A DNA stretch of 64,000 nucleotides, from assembly GCF_009758015.1 (NCBI RefSeq), contig NZ_WSEL01000003.1, forward strand, positions 434,001 to 498,000, given 5' to 3'. Below the pieces are notes generated by a model. It did not search any database and was not told the origin of the DNA. It saw only the letters and a list, made by a program, of their open reading frames with translations. The position numbers were made by a program, and so were the translations under genes. Shown one piece after another: positions 53,573-61,915 of this stretch. Position 1 is the stretch's first letter; every line of letters starts with the position of its first letter. This DNA is from Ramlibacter pinisoli. Lineage in GTDB: Bacteria; Pseudomonadota; Gammaproteobacteria; Burkholderiales; Burkholderiaceae_C.

Positions 53573-54324
53573 CGGTCGCTCCCTTTCGCCTCGACGGCGC
53601 GCAGGTGGCGCCGTGCCGGCTTCTTGCCCGGCGCATGGCCCGCCGCCTGTGCGGCCATCGCGGCCAGCCCCGTGGCACGGGCATGCATCACGTACGTCCG
53701 TGCGGCCTCTTCCGCCGCAGCCGGGTCGCGCTGACGGATCGCGCCGGCGACGGCCTTGAGTTCGGCCGACCCCTGGTCGGCCCGTCCCGCGACCTGGAGC
53801 GAGGTGCTCCACAGGTAGCTGAGCCGCGCGATCAGCTGCATCGCCGTCGCCTTGACCGACGCGCTGTGGCAGCCGTCGGTGAAGATCTCGTAGTAGGTGC
53901 TCTTGGCCTCGAACACGCGCTCGCGGTCGCCCCGCCGCAGCGCCACGCCGAGGGCTTCGGCCGCACGCTCCAGCGCCAGGGTCTCCGCATCGGTGCCGCG
54001 CTCGGCGAAGTACCGGGCACACAGCGCCTCGACGCCGGCGCGCAGGTCGTACAACTCGCCCGCTTCCTGCTGGCTGATGGTGCGCACGACCGGGCCGCGA
54101 TAGGTCACGACCTCGACCAGGCCCTCGGCCTCGAGCTGCCGGAATGCCTCGCGCACCGAGGCGCGGCTGACGTCGAGCCGCTCGCACAGCTCGCGCTCGA
54201 TGAGGCGGTCACCCGGGCTGAAGTGCCCGCGCGTGATGGCCATGCGCAGTTTCTGCACGATCAGCGCACGCAAGGTCACGGGGCCGTCGTCGATCTTCAG
54301 CCAGTCGCGGGTCGGGGCGTTCAT
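53569..54324 (-). CDS. GntR-family (FCD) regulator, first gene of the aconitase-like operon
   Basis: A 251-residue FadR-type regulator. The winged helix has LRALIVQKLRMAITRGHFSPG and the recognition region LDVSRASVREAFRQLEAEG. An FCD effector domain spans about 85-225, and a basic tail ends the protein. It is the first gene of the operon, coupled to the aconitase-like large subunit by ATGA. It therefore probably represses its own operon through the palindrome at 54342, 18 nt upstream of its start. ATG 54324 is chosen, since the longer frame would contain that operator. Confidence 0.9.
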   Translation of the reverse strand: MNAPTRDWLKIDDGPVTLRALIVQKLRMAITRGHFSPGDRLIERELCERLDVSRASVREAFRQLEAEGLVEVVTYRGPVVRTISQQEAGELYDLRAGVEALCARYFAERGTDAETLALERAAEALGVALRRGDRERVFEAKSTYYEIFTDGCHSASVKATAMQLIARLSYLWSTSLQVAGRADQGSAELKAVAGAIRQRDPAAAEEAARTYVMHARATGLAAMAAQAAGHAPGKKPARRHLRAVEAKGSDR

Positions 54325-54341
54325 GCTCGTCGGATTGCCAG

Positions 54342-54354
54342 ATTGTCTGACAAT
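54342..54354. promoter_or_regulatory. GntR operator candidate (ATTGTC-T-GACAAT)
   Basis: A perfect 13-nt interrupted palindrome matching TNGTNNNACNA, the pattern of FadR-subfamily GntR proteins. It lies 18 nt upstream of the GntR start and would overlap or follow the promoter, suiting autorepression. A related site, TTGTCGACAA, is found at 27807 near the other GntR gene. Confidence 0.6.
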
Positions 54355-54428
54355 CCTAGGCAACGACCCACCGCCGTGCATGGGGACAAACCCTGCGGGA
54401 TTGCCGCCACCGGTTCCAGCGCACCCGT

Positions 54429-54442
54429 CCCGTCCGGACGGG
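54429..54442. terminator. 14-nt perfect palindrome after the esterase gene
   Basis: CCCGTCCGGACGGG lies 35 nt downstream of the esterase stop on its strand and 105 nt upstream of the GntR start. It could terminate the esterase transcript so that the GntR operon starts independently. Confidence 0.4.
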
Positions 54443-54476
54443 GCGCGGGCGTGTCAGCCTGCCGGCGCGGGCCGCC

Positions 54477-55421
54477 TCAGGTTGCGGGCGGCGCCGCGGG
54501 CGGCTGGATGCCGAGCGCCTCGCCTGCGAAGCGGATCGCATCGTCCAGCACGTCGACCGAGCCCGGGAACAGGCGGGTGAAGTTCATGAACGCATGCGGC
54601 AGGCCCGGATAGCGCTGCAGCGTGCAGCGCACGCCGGCGGCCGCCATGCGCCCGTGCATGGCGAGCGTGTCCTCGAGCAGCGGGTCGAGATTGCCCACGC
54701 CCAGCCAGGCGGGCGGCAGGTCCTCGACCGGCTGGCGGGCCGGGATCGCGGAAGGTTCGGGGTCGAGCGTGTCGCTGCCGAGGTACTGCTGCCAGAACCA
54801 GCGCGACTGCGGCCGCAGGTTGGCCTTGGGACCGTCGAAGTTGCCGTAGAACAGGAGCAGCCCCGCCGGCGCCGGTGCGCCCTCGTCGCGCAGCCGCATC
54901 GCCGCCACCAGCGACACGGTGGCGCCGGCCGATTCGCCCCACAGCACGCACCGCTTGCCGTCCACGCCATGGCGCCCGCCCTCGGCGCGCAGCCACTGCA
55001 GCGTGGCCAGCAGCTCCTGCACCTGTGTCGGCTGGCGGTGCTCGGGCGTGCGGCGGTAGTCGATGCCGACCACGGCGCAGCCGCTGCGCAGCGCGCCCAG
55101 CCGCATCACCCGGTCGTGCGAATCCAGGCCGCCGGCCCACCAGCCCGAGCCGCGCAGGAACACCAGCACCGGCAGGGGCTCGGCCGGGGCATCCACGGGA
55201 CGGTAGACCCGCAGCGGGATGTCGCCGTGCGGGCCGGGGATGGAAAGGTTGCGGATGTTCAGGCCCGCCGGCGGGTCCTGGTTCAGGAAGGCGAAGTAGC
55301 GGTCCTGCGCCGCGCGCGCCTCGCCCAGCGGCGTGGACGAGGGATCGCCGGCCTTGAGGCCGGCGGCCTCGACCTGCGCGACGGCGGCGGCGTACGCCGG
55401 GTCCTGCGGTTCAGCGGCCAT
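54477..55421 (-). CDS. Alpha/beta-hydrolase of the hormone-sensitive-lipase-like family
   Basis: A 314-residue esterase-like protein. The nucleophile elbow is WGESAGATVS, and the catalytic Asp and His are likely in NLDPLLEDT and GLPHAFMNF. The usual oxyanion motif HGGGW is replaced by RGSGWWAGG, which keeps the glycines partly but loses the His. Activity is likely but altered. It lies downstream of the LysR gene on the same strand, after a 188-nt gap (55422-55609) in which I see no clear gene or signal. No signal peptide is visible. Confidence 0.83.
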   Translation of the reverse strand: MAAEPQDPAYAAAVAQVEAAGLKAGDPSSTPLGEARAAQDRYFAFLNQDPPAGLNIRNLSIPGPHGDIPLRVYRPVDAPAEPLPVLVFLRGSGWWAGGLDSHDRVMRLGALRSGCAVVGIDYRRTPEHRQPTQVQELLATLQWLRAEGGRHGVDGKRCVLWGESAGATVSLVAAMRLRDEGAPAPAGLLLFYGNFDGPKANLRPQSRWFWQQYLGSDTLDPEPSAIPARQPVEDLPPAWLGVGNLDPLLEDTLAMHGRMAAAGVRCTLQRYPGLPHAFMNFTRLFPGSVDVLDDAIRFAGEALGIQPPAAPPAT

Positions 55422-55609
55422 GGCGGTCTCCGGCAGCGGCGGAAGGAAAGGGGCGCACGGTCGGCGGAAGGGTCATGTCTCGTCGTGGTTGTCTGGATCG
55501 GCGCGCGGGAGGCGTGGCGGCCGCCCGAGTCTAGGCAGCGCCACGCACGCGGGCCATGCGCGGGGATCGATAGCAGGAATTCGCCAACCCGGATGACCCG
55601 GCCGCCGGC

Positions 55610-56536
55610 TCAGCCCTTGGCCGTGTACGGCTCCAGCGACCGGGCCGATTCCAGCAGCAGTCCACGCAGCCAGCGGTGACCGGGATCCTTCTGGCTGCGC
55701 TCGTGCCAGTAGGCGGCATAGCGGATGCGCGGCAGCCGCAGCGGCGGCTCCAGGATCTGCAGCGGGTGCTGCTTCTTCAGCACCGTGGCCAGCCGCAGCG
55801 GCACCGTTGCGATCAGGTCGGTGCCGACCATCATCAGCGGGATGGTCAGGAAGTTCTGCACCAGGAAAGCCAGGTTGAGCTGGCGGCCGAGCTGCTCCAC
55901 CGCCTCGTCGATCATGCGGCCGGTGGTGGTGCGGCCGGTGCCCAGCGGCCGCGCATGCGGCAGCGACAGGAACTGCTCCAGGCTGATGCTGCCCCTGACG
56001 GTCGGGTGGTCGGCGGCGGCGATGCACACGATGCGGTCCTGGAACAGCTGCATCGACCGCAGCGACTGCGGCGGCCGCGGCAGCCAGGCCACCCGCAGGT
56101 CGAGCCGGCCCGTCTCGAGCAGCTCGAGCGCCCGGTCGCGGTCGGGCGTCTGCACCTCGATGCGCACGTGGGGCGCCTCCTGCCGGGCCCGGCGCGCCAG
56201 CCCCGGCAGCAGCAGGCGCTCGGCGTACTCGGGCGCGCTGACCACGAAGGACTGCGTCGACTCCGCCGGATCGAACGGCCGCGCCAGCCCCAGCAGGCCG
56301 TCGTAGGTGGCCAGCAGCTCGCGCACCCCCTGCTCGAAGTCGGGTGCCCGGGTGCTGGGCACCATGCCGGCGCGCGAGCGCAGCAGGAGCGGATCGTCGA
56401 ACAGCACGCGCAGGCGGGCCAGCGCGTGGCTGGCCGCCGGCTGGCTGATGCCCAGGTGCTCGGCGGCAGTGGACACGTTCTTCTCCGCCATCAGCACCAG
56501 GAAGGCCCGCAGCAGCCGGATGTCGATGTTATCCAT
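55610..56536 (-). CDS. LysR-family regulator of the ThDP-enzyme/Bug operon
   Basis: A 308-residue LysR protein. The helix-turn-helix is MDNIDIRLLRAFLVLMAEKN with STAAEHLGISQPAASHAL. The effector domain begins near residue 92 and contains STQSFVVSAPEYAERLLLP. The N-terminal DIRLLRAFL form is common in the NodD/aromatic-catabolism branch. It is divergent from the cupin/Bug/ThDP operon, its probable target, with an interrupted palindrome between them. Confidence 0.9.
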   Translation of the reverse strand: MDNIDIRLLRAFLVLMAEKNVSTAAEHLGISQPAASHALARLRVLFDDPLLLRSRAGMVPSTRAPDFEQGVRELLATYDGLLGLARPFDPAESTQSFVVSAPEYAERLLLPGLARRARQEAPHVRIEVQTPDRDRALELLETGRLDLRVAWLPRPPQSLRSMQLFQDRIVCIAAADHPTVRGSISLEQFLSLPHARPLGTGRTTTGRMIDEAVEQLGRQLNLAFLVQNFLTIPLMMVGTDLIATVPLRLATVLKKQHPLQILEPPLRLPRIRYAAYWHERSQKDPGHRWLRGLLLESARSLEPYTAKG

Positions 56537-56542
56537 GGCGGC

Positions 56543-56557
56543 GAATTATCGTTATTC
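56543..56557. promoter_or_regulatory. LysR-type operator candidate (GAAT-N7-ATTC)
   Basis: GAAT and ATTC flank a 7-nt A/T-rich centre in the 90-nt divergent gap. It lies 7 nt upstream of the LysR start and about 70 nt from the cupin start. It suits autoregulation and activation of the divergent operon. The palindrome is imperfect in the centre. Confidence 0.4.
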
Positions 56558-56626
56558 GCGCCGGCCCCGGCGGCATCGGCTGCGTTGCTCCTTAGACTCA
56601 CACGGCAGTACCTCAGGAGACAAGCC

Positions 56627-57232
56627 ATGGAACGCTGGACCCCCACCCAGGAAGAGATGAAGTCGCGCATCGCGCGCTTCCACGACGTCGTGCCCGTGAA
56701 GAACAAGCACCTCGACGAGAAGGGCATCCCGCCCGACGTGCTCGAGATGATCATGGCCAAGACCACCCGCAACGTGATGTCGCCCGGCCCCCTGCCCGGA
56801 CAGCTGTCGCCCAAGCCGGCGGTCGAGGGCGGCGACGCCGGCGTGTTCCGACTGGGCATCGCCACCTGCCCGCCGGGCCAGGGCCCCGGCCTGCACGTGC
56901 ACTACCGCACGCACGAGACCTTCATCGCCATGACCGGCCGCTGGGAGATCCAGTGGGGCGACCATGGCGAGGAGTCGGTCATGCTGGAACACATGGACCT
57001 GATCGCCGTGCCGCCGCGGGTCACGCGCCGCTTCATCAACCGCTCCGACCAGGATGCGCACCTGATGGTCATCATCCAGGGCCAGCGCGACGAATTCGAC
57101 GACGTCGACCGCGTGCCGCAGACGGCGCAAGCCATCGCCGCCAAGTACGGCCAGGGCATGGTCGACAAGCTGCAGAGCCTGGGCTGGAAATTCACCATCG
57201 GTGTCGAGCATGAAGCCAAGCAAGCCGCATGA
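56627..57232 (+). CDS. Cupin-domain protein, first gene of the ThDP-enzyme operon
   Basis: A 201-residue single-cupin protein. The metal-type motif is GLHVHYRTHETFIAMTGRWE (His, His, Glu), and the second motif follows in DLIAVPPRVTRRFIN, where the usual His is not seen. An N-terminal helical part of about 70 residues precedes the barrel. It may be a dioxygenase, isomerase or binding protein. ATG 56627 is preceded by AGGAGA. The end overlaps the start of the next gene, a Bug receptor, by 23 nt. It is divergent from the LysR gene. Confidence 0.82.
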   Translation: MERWTPTQEEMKSRIARFHDVVPVKNKHLDEKGIPPDVLEMIMAKTTRNVMSPGPLPGQLSPKPAVEGGDAGVFRLGIATCPPGQGPGLHVHYRTHETFIAMTGRWEIQWGDHGEESVMLEHMDLIAVPPRVTRRFINRSDQDAHLMVIIQGQRDEFDDVDRVPQTAQAIAAKYGQGMVDKLQSLGWKFTIGVEHEAKQAA

Positions 57233-58226
57233 GGGCCTCGGCCGGCGCGCCTGGCTGCAGGCGGCCGGCGCCACCGCGCTGACCCTGGGCCTGCCCGGCC
57301 TCGGGCGCGCCCAGGGCAGCTACCCCAACCAGCCGATCCGCATCGTCATCCCGTTCGCGGCCGGAGGCACGCTCGACGTGGCCGTGCGCCCGCTGGCACA
57401 GGTGATGTCGGGCCCGCTCGGCCAGAACATCATCATCGACAACAAGGCGGGCGCCAACGGCGTCATCGGCACCGAGTACGTGGCCCGCGCCGCCCCCGAC
57501 GGCTACACGCTGCTGGCGGTCACCGCCTCGTTCGCGCTCAACGCGACGATGTACAAGGACCTGCGCTACGACGTCATCAAGGACTTCGCGCCGGTGGCCG
57601 GCCTGATGCAGGGCACCGGCTTCGTCCTCATCGTCCACCCGTCGGTGCCGGCCAACACGGTGCAGGAGCTGATCGCGCTGGACCGCAAGGCGCCCGGCAA
57701 GCTCACCTACAGCTCGCCCGGCGTGGGCAACACCATCCACATCGCCACCGAGCTGTTCAACCAGCGCGCCGGCACCCAGCTGCTGCACGTGCCCTACAAG
57801 GGCAGCGCGCCGTCGCTGCAGGCGGTGGTGTCGGGCGAGGCCCAGGTGGCGATCATGCCGCCCGGCATCGTCATGCCCTTCATCCGCTCGGGCAAGCTGC
57901 GGGCGCTGGGCTTCACCGGGCCGCAGCGCATGCCCGAACTGCCCGAGGTGCCCATCATGGCCGAGGCCGGCGTGAAGGACTTCGTGTTCTCCGGCACCTG
58001 GATGGGCCTGTTCGCCCCGGCGGCGACGCCGCGCCCCATCGTCAACCGCCTGCACGCCGAGGTGGTGAAGGCGCTCCAGCAGCCGGCCCTGCGCCAGACG
58101 CTGGCCGGCGCGGTCGCGGGCTACGTGCCCGACGGCAGCACGCCGGAGCACTTCGGCGCCCAGGTCCAGGACGACGTGAAGCGCTACGGCGACATCCTGC
58201 GCAAGTTCAACATCAAGGCCGACTAG
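57210..58226 (+). CDS. Bug/TctC-family periplasmic receptor
   Basis: A 338-residue receptor. The export signal carries twin arginines (LGRRAWLQAAGATALTLG), so Tat export is possible. The mature part has IVIPFAAGGTLDVAVRPLA, IIIDNKAGANGVIG and LLHVPYKGSAPSLQAVVSG. ATG 57210 lies inside the cupin gene; a GTG at 57201 is the alternative. It is followed by a ThDP-dependent enzyme after 13 nt. No permease subunits are present. The tight packing implies that the ligand is the substrate of the neighbouring enzymes. Confidence 0.9.
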   Translation: MKPSKPHEGLGRRAWLQAAGATALTLGLPGLGRAQGSYPNQPIRIVIPFAAGGTLDVAVRPLAQVMSGPLGQNIIIDNKAGANGVIGTEYVARAAPDGYTLLAVTASFALNATMYKDLRYDVIKDFAPVAGLMQGTGFVLIVHPSVPANTVQELIALDRKAPGKLTYSSPGVGNTIHIATELFNQRAGTQLLHVPYKGSAPSLQAVVSGEAQVAIMPPGIVMPFIRSGKLRALGFTGPQRMPELPEVPIMAEAGVKDFVFSGTWMGLFAPAATPRPIVNRLHAEVVKALQQPALRQTLAGAVAGYVPDGSTPEHFGAQVQDDVKRYGDILRKFNIKAD

Positions 58227-58239
58227 GCCGGGACACCCC

Positions 58240-59916
58240 ATGGCACAAGCGACATCGGGCGCGCGCTACTTCGCGCGCCTCCTCGAGGCGTACGGCGTCA
58301 CGCACGTCTTCTTCATGGACGCCGTCCTGCGGCGCGCCCTGGCCGAGATGGAAGACACGCCCATCGTCCGCGTGCTCGGCCACTCCGAGAAGGGCGTCGG
58401 CTACATGGCCGACGGCTACGCGCGCATCGCCGGGCGGCCCGGCATCTGCATGGCGCAGTCGGTCGGCGCCGCCAACCTGGCGGCTTCCATGCAGGACGCC
58501 TGGCTGGGCCAGTCGCCGGTGATCGCCATCACCGGCCGCCACGTCGCGCCCATGCAGTACCGCAACGCCTACCAGGAAGTCGACCACGGGCCGCTGTTCC
58601 AGCCGGTCACCAAGTTCTCGGCGCGCATCGAGGCCATCGAGCAGATGCCGCTGCTGGTGCGCCAGGCCTTCCGCGAGGCCACCACCGGCACGCCGCGGCC
58701 GGTGCACCTGGACATCGCCGGCCTCACCGGCGACGCGCTGACCCCGCTGGAGGCGCCCTTCGCGCTCGACGTCGACGAGGCGCACACCCGCTACCCGGCC
58801 CACCGGCCCGCGCCGGACGCCGCCGCGGTGCAGAAGGCGGTGCAGCTGCTGGCCGGCAGCGCGCGCCCGGTCATCGTGGCCGACCGCGGCGTGGCCATCA
58901 GCGGCGCGGCGCAGGCCCTGCGCGAGCTCGGCGAGCGGCTGCAGGCGCCCATCGTCACCACGCTGGACGCCAAGTCGTGCATCGTCGAGGACGACCCGCT
59001 CTACGCCGGCCCGGTGGGCCTGTATGGCCGCAGCTGCGCCAACCACGTGGTGGCCGAGGCCGACCTGGTGATCTACGCCGGCAGCAGCACCAACGACCAC
59101 ACCACGGCCAACTGGAAGATGCCGCGCGCCGGCACGCCCATCATCCAGATCGACCTCGACCCGGCCGAGATCGGCCGCAACTACCCCAACACGCTGGGCC
59201 TGCAGTGCGACGTGCGCGCCGGCCTGCTGGCCCTGGCCGGCGCGGTCGCCGCGGGCCAGCGCGCCGACTGGCTGGCCCGCAGCCGCGAGCACGTGGCCGC
59301 CTGGCGCGCCGAGGTGGAACCGCAACTGGCCAGCGACGACGCGCCCATGGTCCCGCAGCGGCTGTGCCGCGAGCTCACGCGCGTGCTGCCCGCCAACGCC
59401 ATCGTGGTGGCCGACACCGGCTACTCGGCGCTGTGGGCCGGCAACCTGGTCGACCTGCGCCATCCGGGCCAGACCTTCCTGCGCGCCGCCGGCTCGCTGG
59501 GCTGGTCCTTCCCCGCCTCGCTCGGCGCCAAGGCCGCCGCGCCCGACCGGCCGGTGGTCTGCTTCACCGGCGACGGCGGCTTCTCCTACCACCTGCCCGA
59601 GCTGGAGACGGCGCGGCGCTGCAACCTCAAGACCATCACCGTCGTGAACAACAACCATTGCCTGTCGCAGGGCGTGCGCAACCTCAACATCGCCTACGAG
59701 GGGCGCGCCGAAGGCCGCAAGTCCGACTGCTACGTCTACGAGGAACACGACTTCGCCGCCATCGCGCGCGCCTTCGGCTGCGTCGGCCTCACGGTCGACA
59801 AGCCGCAGGACTTCGGCGCCGCCTTCGACAAGGCGCTGGCCAGCGAGCTGCCGGTCGTCATCGACGTCAAGACCGCCTTCGCCTACCAGGCACCGATGGC
59901 GTGGGTGCCCGCATGA
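58240..59916 (+). CDS. ThDP-dependent enzyme, acetolactate-synthase-like (first of two)
   Basis: A 558-residue enzyme with the three domains of the acetolactate synthase/benzoylformate decarboxylase family. The catalytic Glu50 lies in VLGHSEKGVGYMADGYAR. The central domain follows around residues 190-330. The cofactor motif is FTGDGGFSYHLPELE through VNNNH. It lacks a regulatory partner gene, so anabolic acetolactate synthesis is unlikely; a catabolic 2-oxo-acid decarboxylase or carboligase is more plausible. It is coupled by a 4-nt overlap to a CMD-family gene. Confidence 0.88.
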   Translation: MAQATSGARYFARLLEAYGVTHVFFMDAVLRRALAEMEDTPIVRVLGHSEKGVGYMADGYARIAGRPGICMAQSVGAANLAASMQDAWLGQSPVIAITGRHVAPMQYRNAYQEVDHGPLFQPVTKFSARIEAIEQMPLLVRQAFREATTGTPRPVHLDIAGLTGDALTPLEAPFALDVDEAHTRYPAHRPAPDAAAVQKAVQLLAGSARPVIVADRGVAISGAAQALRELGERLQAPIVTTLDAKSCIVEDDPLYAGPVGLYGRSCANHVVAEADLVIYAGSSTNDHTTANWKMPRAGTPIIQIDLDPAEIGRNYPNTLGLQCDVRAGLLALAGAVAAGQRADWLARSREHVAAWRAEVEPQLASDDAPMVPQRLCRELTRVLPANAIVVADTGYSALWAGNLVDLRHPGQTFLRAAGSLGWSFPASLGAKAAAPDRPVVCFTGDGGFSYHLPELETARRCNLKTITVVNNNHCLSQGVRNLNIAYEGRAEGRKSDCYVYEEHDFAAIARAFGCVGLTVDKPQDFGAAFDKALASELPVVIDVKTAFAYQAPMAWVPA

Positions 59917-60494
59917 CCGCCCCCGCCACCGCACGGCGCTTCGCGCCGCTGGAGCTGGATGCCATGACGCCCGAGCAGCGCTTCGTCGCCCAGGGCCTCA
60001 TCGACGGGCCGCGCGGCGGCATCCGCGGCCCCTTCCACGCGCTGCTGCGCAACCCCCGGCTGGCCGACCGGGTGCGCACGCTGGGCGATTCGATCCGGTT
60101 CGAGAACTCGCTGCCGGCCGCCCTGCGCGAGTTCGTCATCCTGCTGGTGGCCCGGTTCTGGTCGGCGCGCTACGAGTGGCATGCGCACAGCAAGATGGCC
60201 GTCGAGGCGGGCGTCGACCAGTCCGTCATCGACGCCATCGGGCAGGGCCGCACGCCCCAGGGCATGACGGCCGACCAGGCGCTGCTGCACCGCTTCATCA
60301 GCGAGCTGCTGCAGGACAAGGACGTGAGCGACGGCACCTACGCGCAGGCGCTGGAGCGGTTCGGCGAGCCGGCTCTGCTCGACGTGCTGTGCACTGCCGG
60401 CTACTTCAGCTTCGTGTCGCTGATCCTGAACACGATCCGCCAGCCCGTGCCCGAGGGCGGCGTGCAGTTGCCGGCGCTGGATGCGGCCCGCTGA
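59913..60494 (+). CDS. Carboxymuconolactone-decarboxylase-family protein
   Basis: A 193-residue all-helical CMD-fold protein. The core segment LREFVILLVARFWSARYEWH shows the Glu-Trp-x-x-His pattern instead of the Cys-x-x-Cys of AhpD-type peroxidases. It is thus not a thiol peroxidase. CMD proteins of this type occur in many catabolic operons, sometimes as decarboxylases or hydrolases, mostly without known function. It overlaps the upstream ThDP enzyme by 4 nt and is followed by a second Bug receptor after 22 nt. Confidence 0.85.
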   Translation: MTAPATARRFAPLELDAMTPEQRFVAQGLIDGPRGGIRGPFHALLRNPRLADRVRTLGDSIRFENSLPAALREFVILLVARFWSARYEWHAHSKMAVEAGVDQSVIDAIGQGRTPQGMTADQALLHRFISELLQDKDVSDGTYAQALERFGEPALLDVLCTAGYFSFVSLILNTIRQPVPEGGVQLPALDAAR

Positions 60495-60516
60495 CCAAGC
60501 CGCCGAGGACAGCCCC

Positions 60517-61506
60517 ATGACGCGTTCGTCCCGGCGCGCCCTGCTGGCCCGGGCGGCGGCGCTGTGCGCCCTGCCCGCCGGCGCGGCACTCGCCCAGTCC
60601 CCGCGCTCCGGCTATCCGTCGCGGCCCATCACCCTGGTCGTGCCGTTCCCGCCCGGGGGCGCCACCGACCTGATGGCGCGCTCCATCGGCCAGCGGTTCA
60701 CGCGCGCCTGGGGCCAGCCGGTCACCATCGAGAACAAGCCGGGTGCGGGCGGCATGCTGGCGGCGAGCCAGGTCGCCAAGGCCGGGGCCGACGGCCACAC
60801 GCTGTTCTTCGGCGCCGGGGCCCAGCTGGCCGTCAATGCCAGCCTCTATTCCAACGTGCCTTACGACACGGCGCGCGACTTCGCGCCGGTGGCGCTGGTC
60901 GGCAGCGTGGCCAACCTGCTGGTGGCCCATCCCTCGCAGCCGTTCGCCCGGCTGGCCGACCTGATCCAGCGCGCCAGGGCCGAGCCCGGCAAGCTGAGCT
61001 ATGCGTCGCCCGGCAGCGGCTCCACCGCGCACCTGGCGATGGAGCTGCTGAAGGTGGAGGCGGGCCTGGACATCGTGCACGTGCCCTACAAGGGCGCCGC
61101 CGGCGGCGTGACCGACGTGCTGGGCAACCAGGTGCCGCTGATGATCGTCAGCATGCCCTCGGTGGTGGGCCACGTGAAGACCGGCAAGCTGGTCGCCCTG
61201 GGCATCACCGACCTGCGGCGCTCGCCGGCGCTGCCCGACGTGCCGCCGTTCGCCGACACCCTGCCCGGCTTCGAGGCCACCGGCTGGTACGGCCTGGTGG
61301 CCCCGGCGCAGACCCCGGCCGCCATCGTGCAGCAGCTCGGGGCCGAGGTGAACGCCGCCCTGCAGGACGCCGAGGTGCGCCGCAGCTTCGAGAGCCAGGG
61401 CATCCAGGTGCTGGGCAGCAGCCCCGAGCAGTTCGCCGCCCACATCGCCGCCGAGACGCGCAAGTGGGCCACCGTCATCGCCAAGGCCCGCATCAAGGCC
61501 GATTGA
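60517..61506 (+). CDS. Bug/TctC-family periplasmic receptor (second in this operon)
   Basis: A 329-residue receptor with a twin-arginine-like export signal (MTRSSRRALLARAAALCAL). The mature part has LVVPFPPGGATDLMARSIG, TIENKPGAGGMLAAS and IVHVPYKGAAGGVTDVLG. ATG 60517 has a GAGGA site; a longer frame from 60481 would begin inside the CMD gene. It differs clearly from the Bug protein at 57210, so the operon provides two receptors, probably for two related compounds or for substrate and sensing. Confidence 0.9.
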   Translation: MTRSSRRALLARAAALCALPAGAALAQSPRSGYPSRPITLVVPFPPGGATDLMARSIGQRFTRAWGQPVTIENKPGAGGMLAASQVAKAGADGHTLFFGAGAQLAVNASLYSNVPYDTARDFAPVALVGSVANLLVAHPSQPFARLADLIQRARAEPGKLSYASPGSGSTAHLAMELLKVEAGLDIVHVPYKGAAGGVTDVLGNQVPLMIVSMPSVVGHVKTGKLVALGITDLRRSPALPDVPPFADTLPGFEATGWYGLVAPAQTPAAIVQQLGAEVNAALQDAEVRRSFESQGIQVLGSSPEQFAAHIAAETRKWATVIAKARIKAD

Positions 61507-61513
61507 GGTTCCC

Positions 61514-61915
61514 ATGCCCGTGACCAAGGTCGTCCGCGTCTACACCGGCGCGGACCAGCGTTCCCATTTCGAGGACCTCGAGCTGCCGATGTCGCTGTTC
61601 GAGCTCGGCACCCTGCGTTCGCAGAAGACGGCGTCCATCCCGGTCACGCAGTTCGTCTTCCGCGAGTCGTTCATGGACAGCGGGCCGGATTTCCACACCC
61701 CGCCGCGGCGGCAGTTCGTCATCACGCTGTGGGGCGCCACCGAACTCACCGTGGGCGACGGCTCCAGCCGGGTGTTCGGCCCCGGCGACGCCCTCTTCGC
61801 CGAGGACCTGACGGGTGAAGGCCACCGCACGCGCGAACTGCTCGGCCCGCGCAAGAGCCTGATCCTGGCCGTCCCCGATTCCTTCCAACTGCACGACCTG
61901 CTCGCCAAGCGATGA
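61514..61915 (+). CDS. Small cupin-like protein
   Basis: A 133-residue protein with a single beta-barrel-like pattern. PDFHTPPRRQFVITLWGATE resembles cupin motif 1 with one His, and FGPGDALFAEDLTGEGHRTR resembles motif 2 with a His. Metal binding may be incomplete. It begins 7 nt after the Bug gene. Its stop overlaps the ATG of the second ThDP enzyme, so it is co-translated. A role as a small isomerase or lyase partner is possible but not shown. Confidence 0.75.
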   Translation: MPVTKVVRVYTGADQRSHFEDLELPMSLFELGTLRSQKTASIPVTQFVFRESFMDSGPDFHTPPRRQFVITLWGATELTVGDGSSRVFGPGDALFAEDLTGEGHRTRELLGPRKSLILAVPDSFQLHDLLAKR

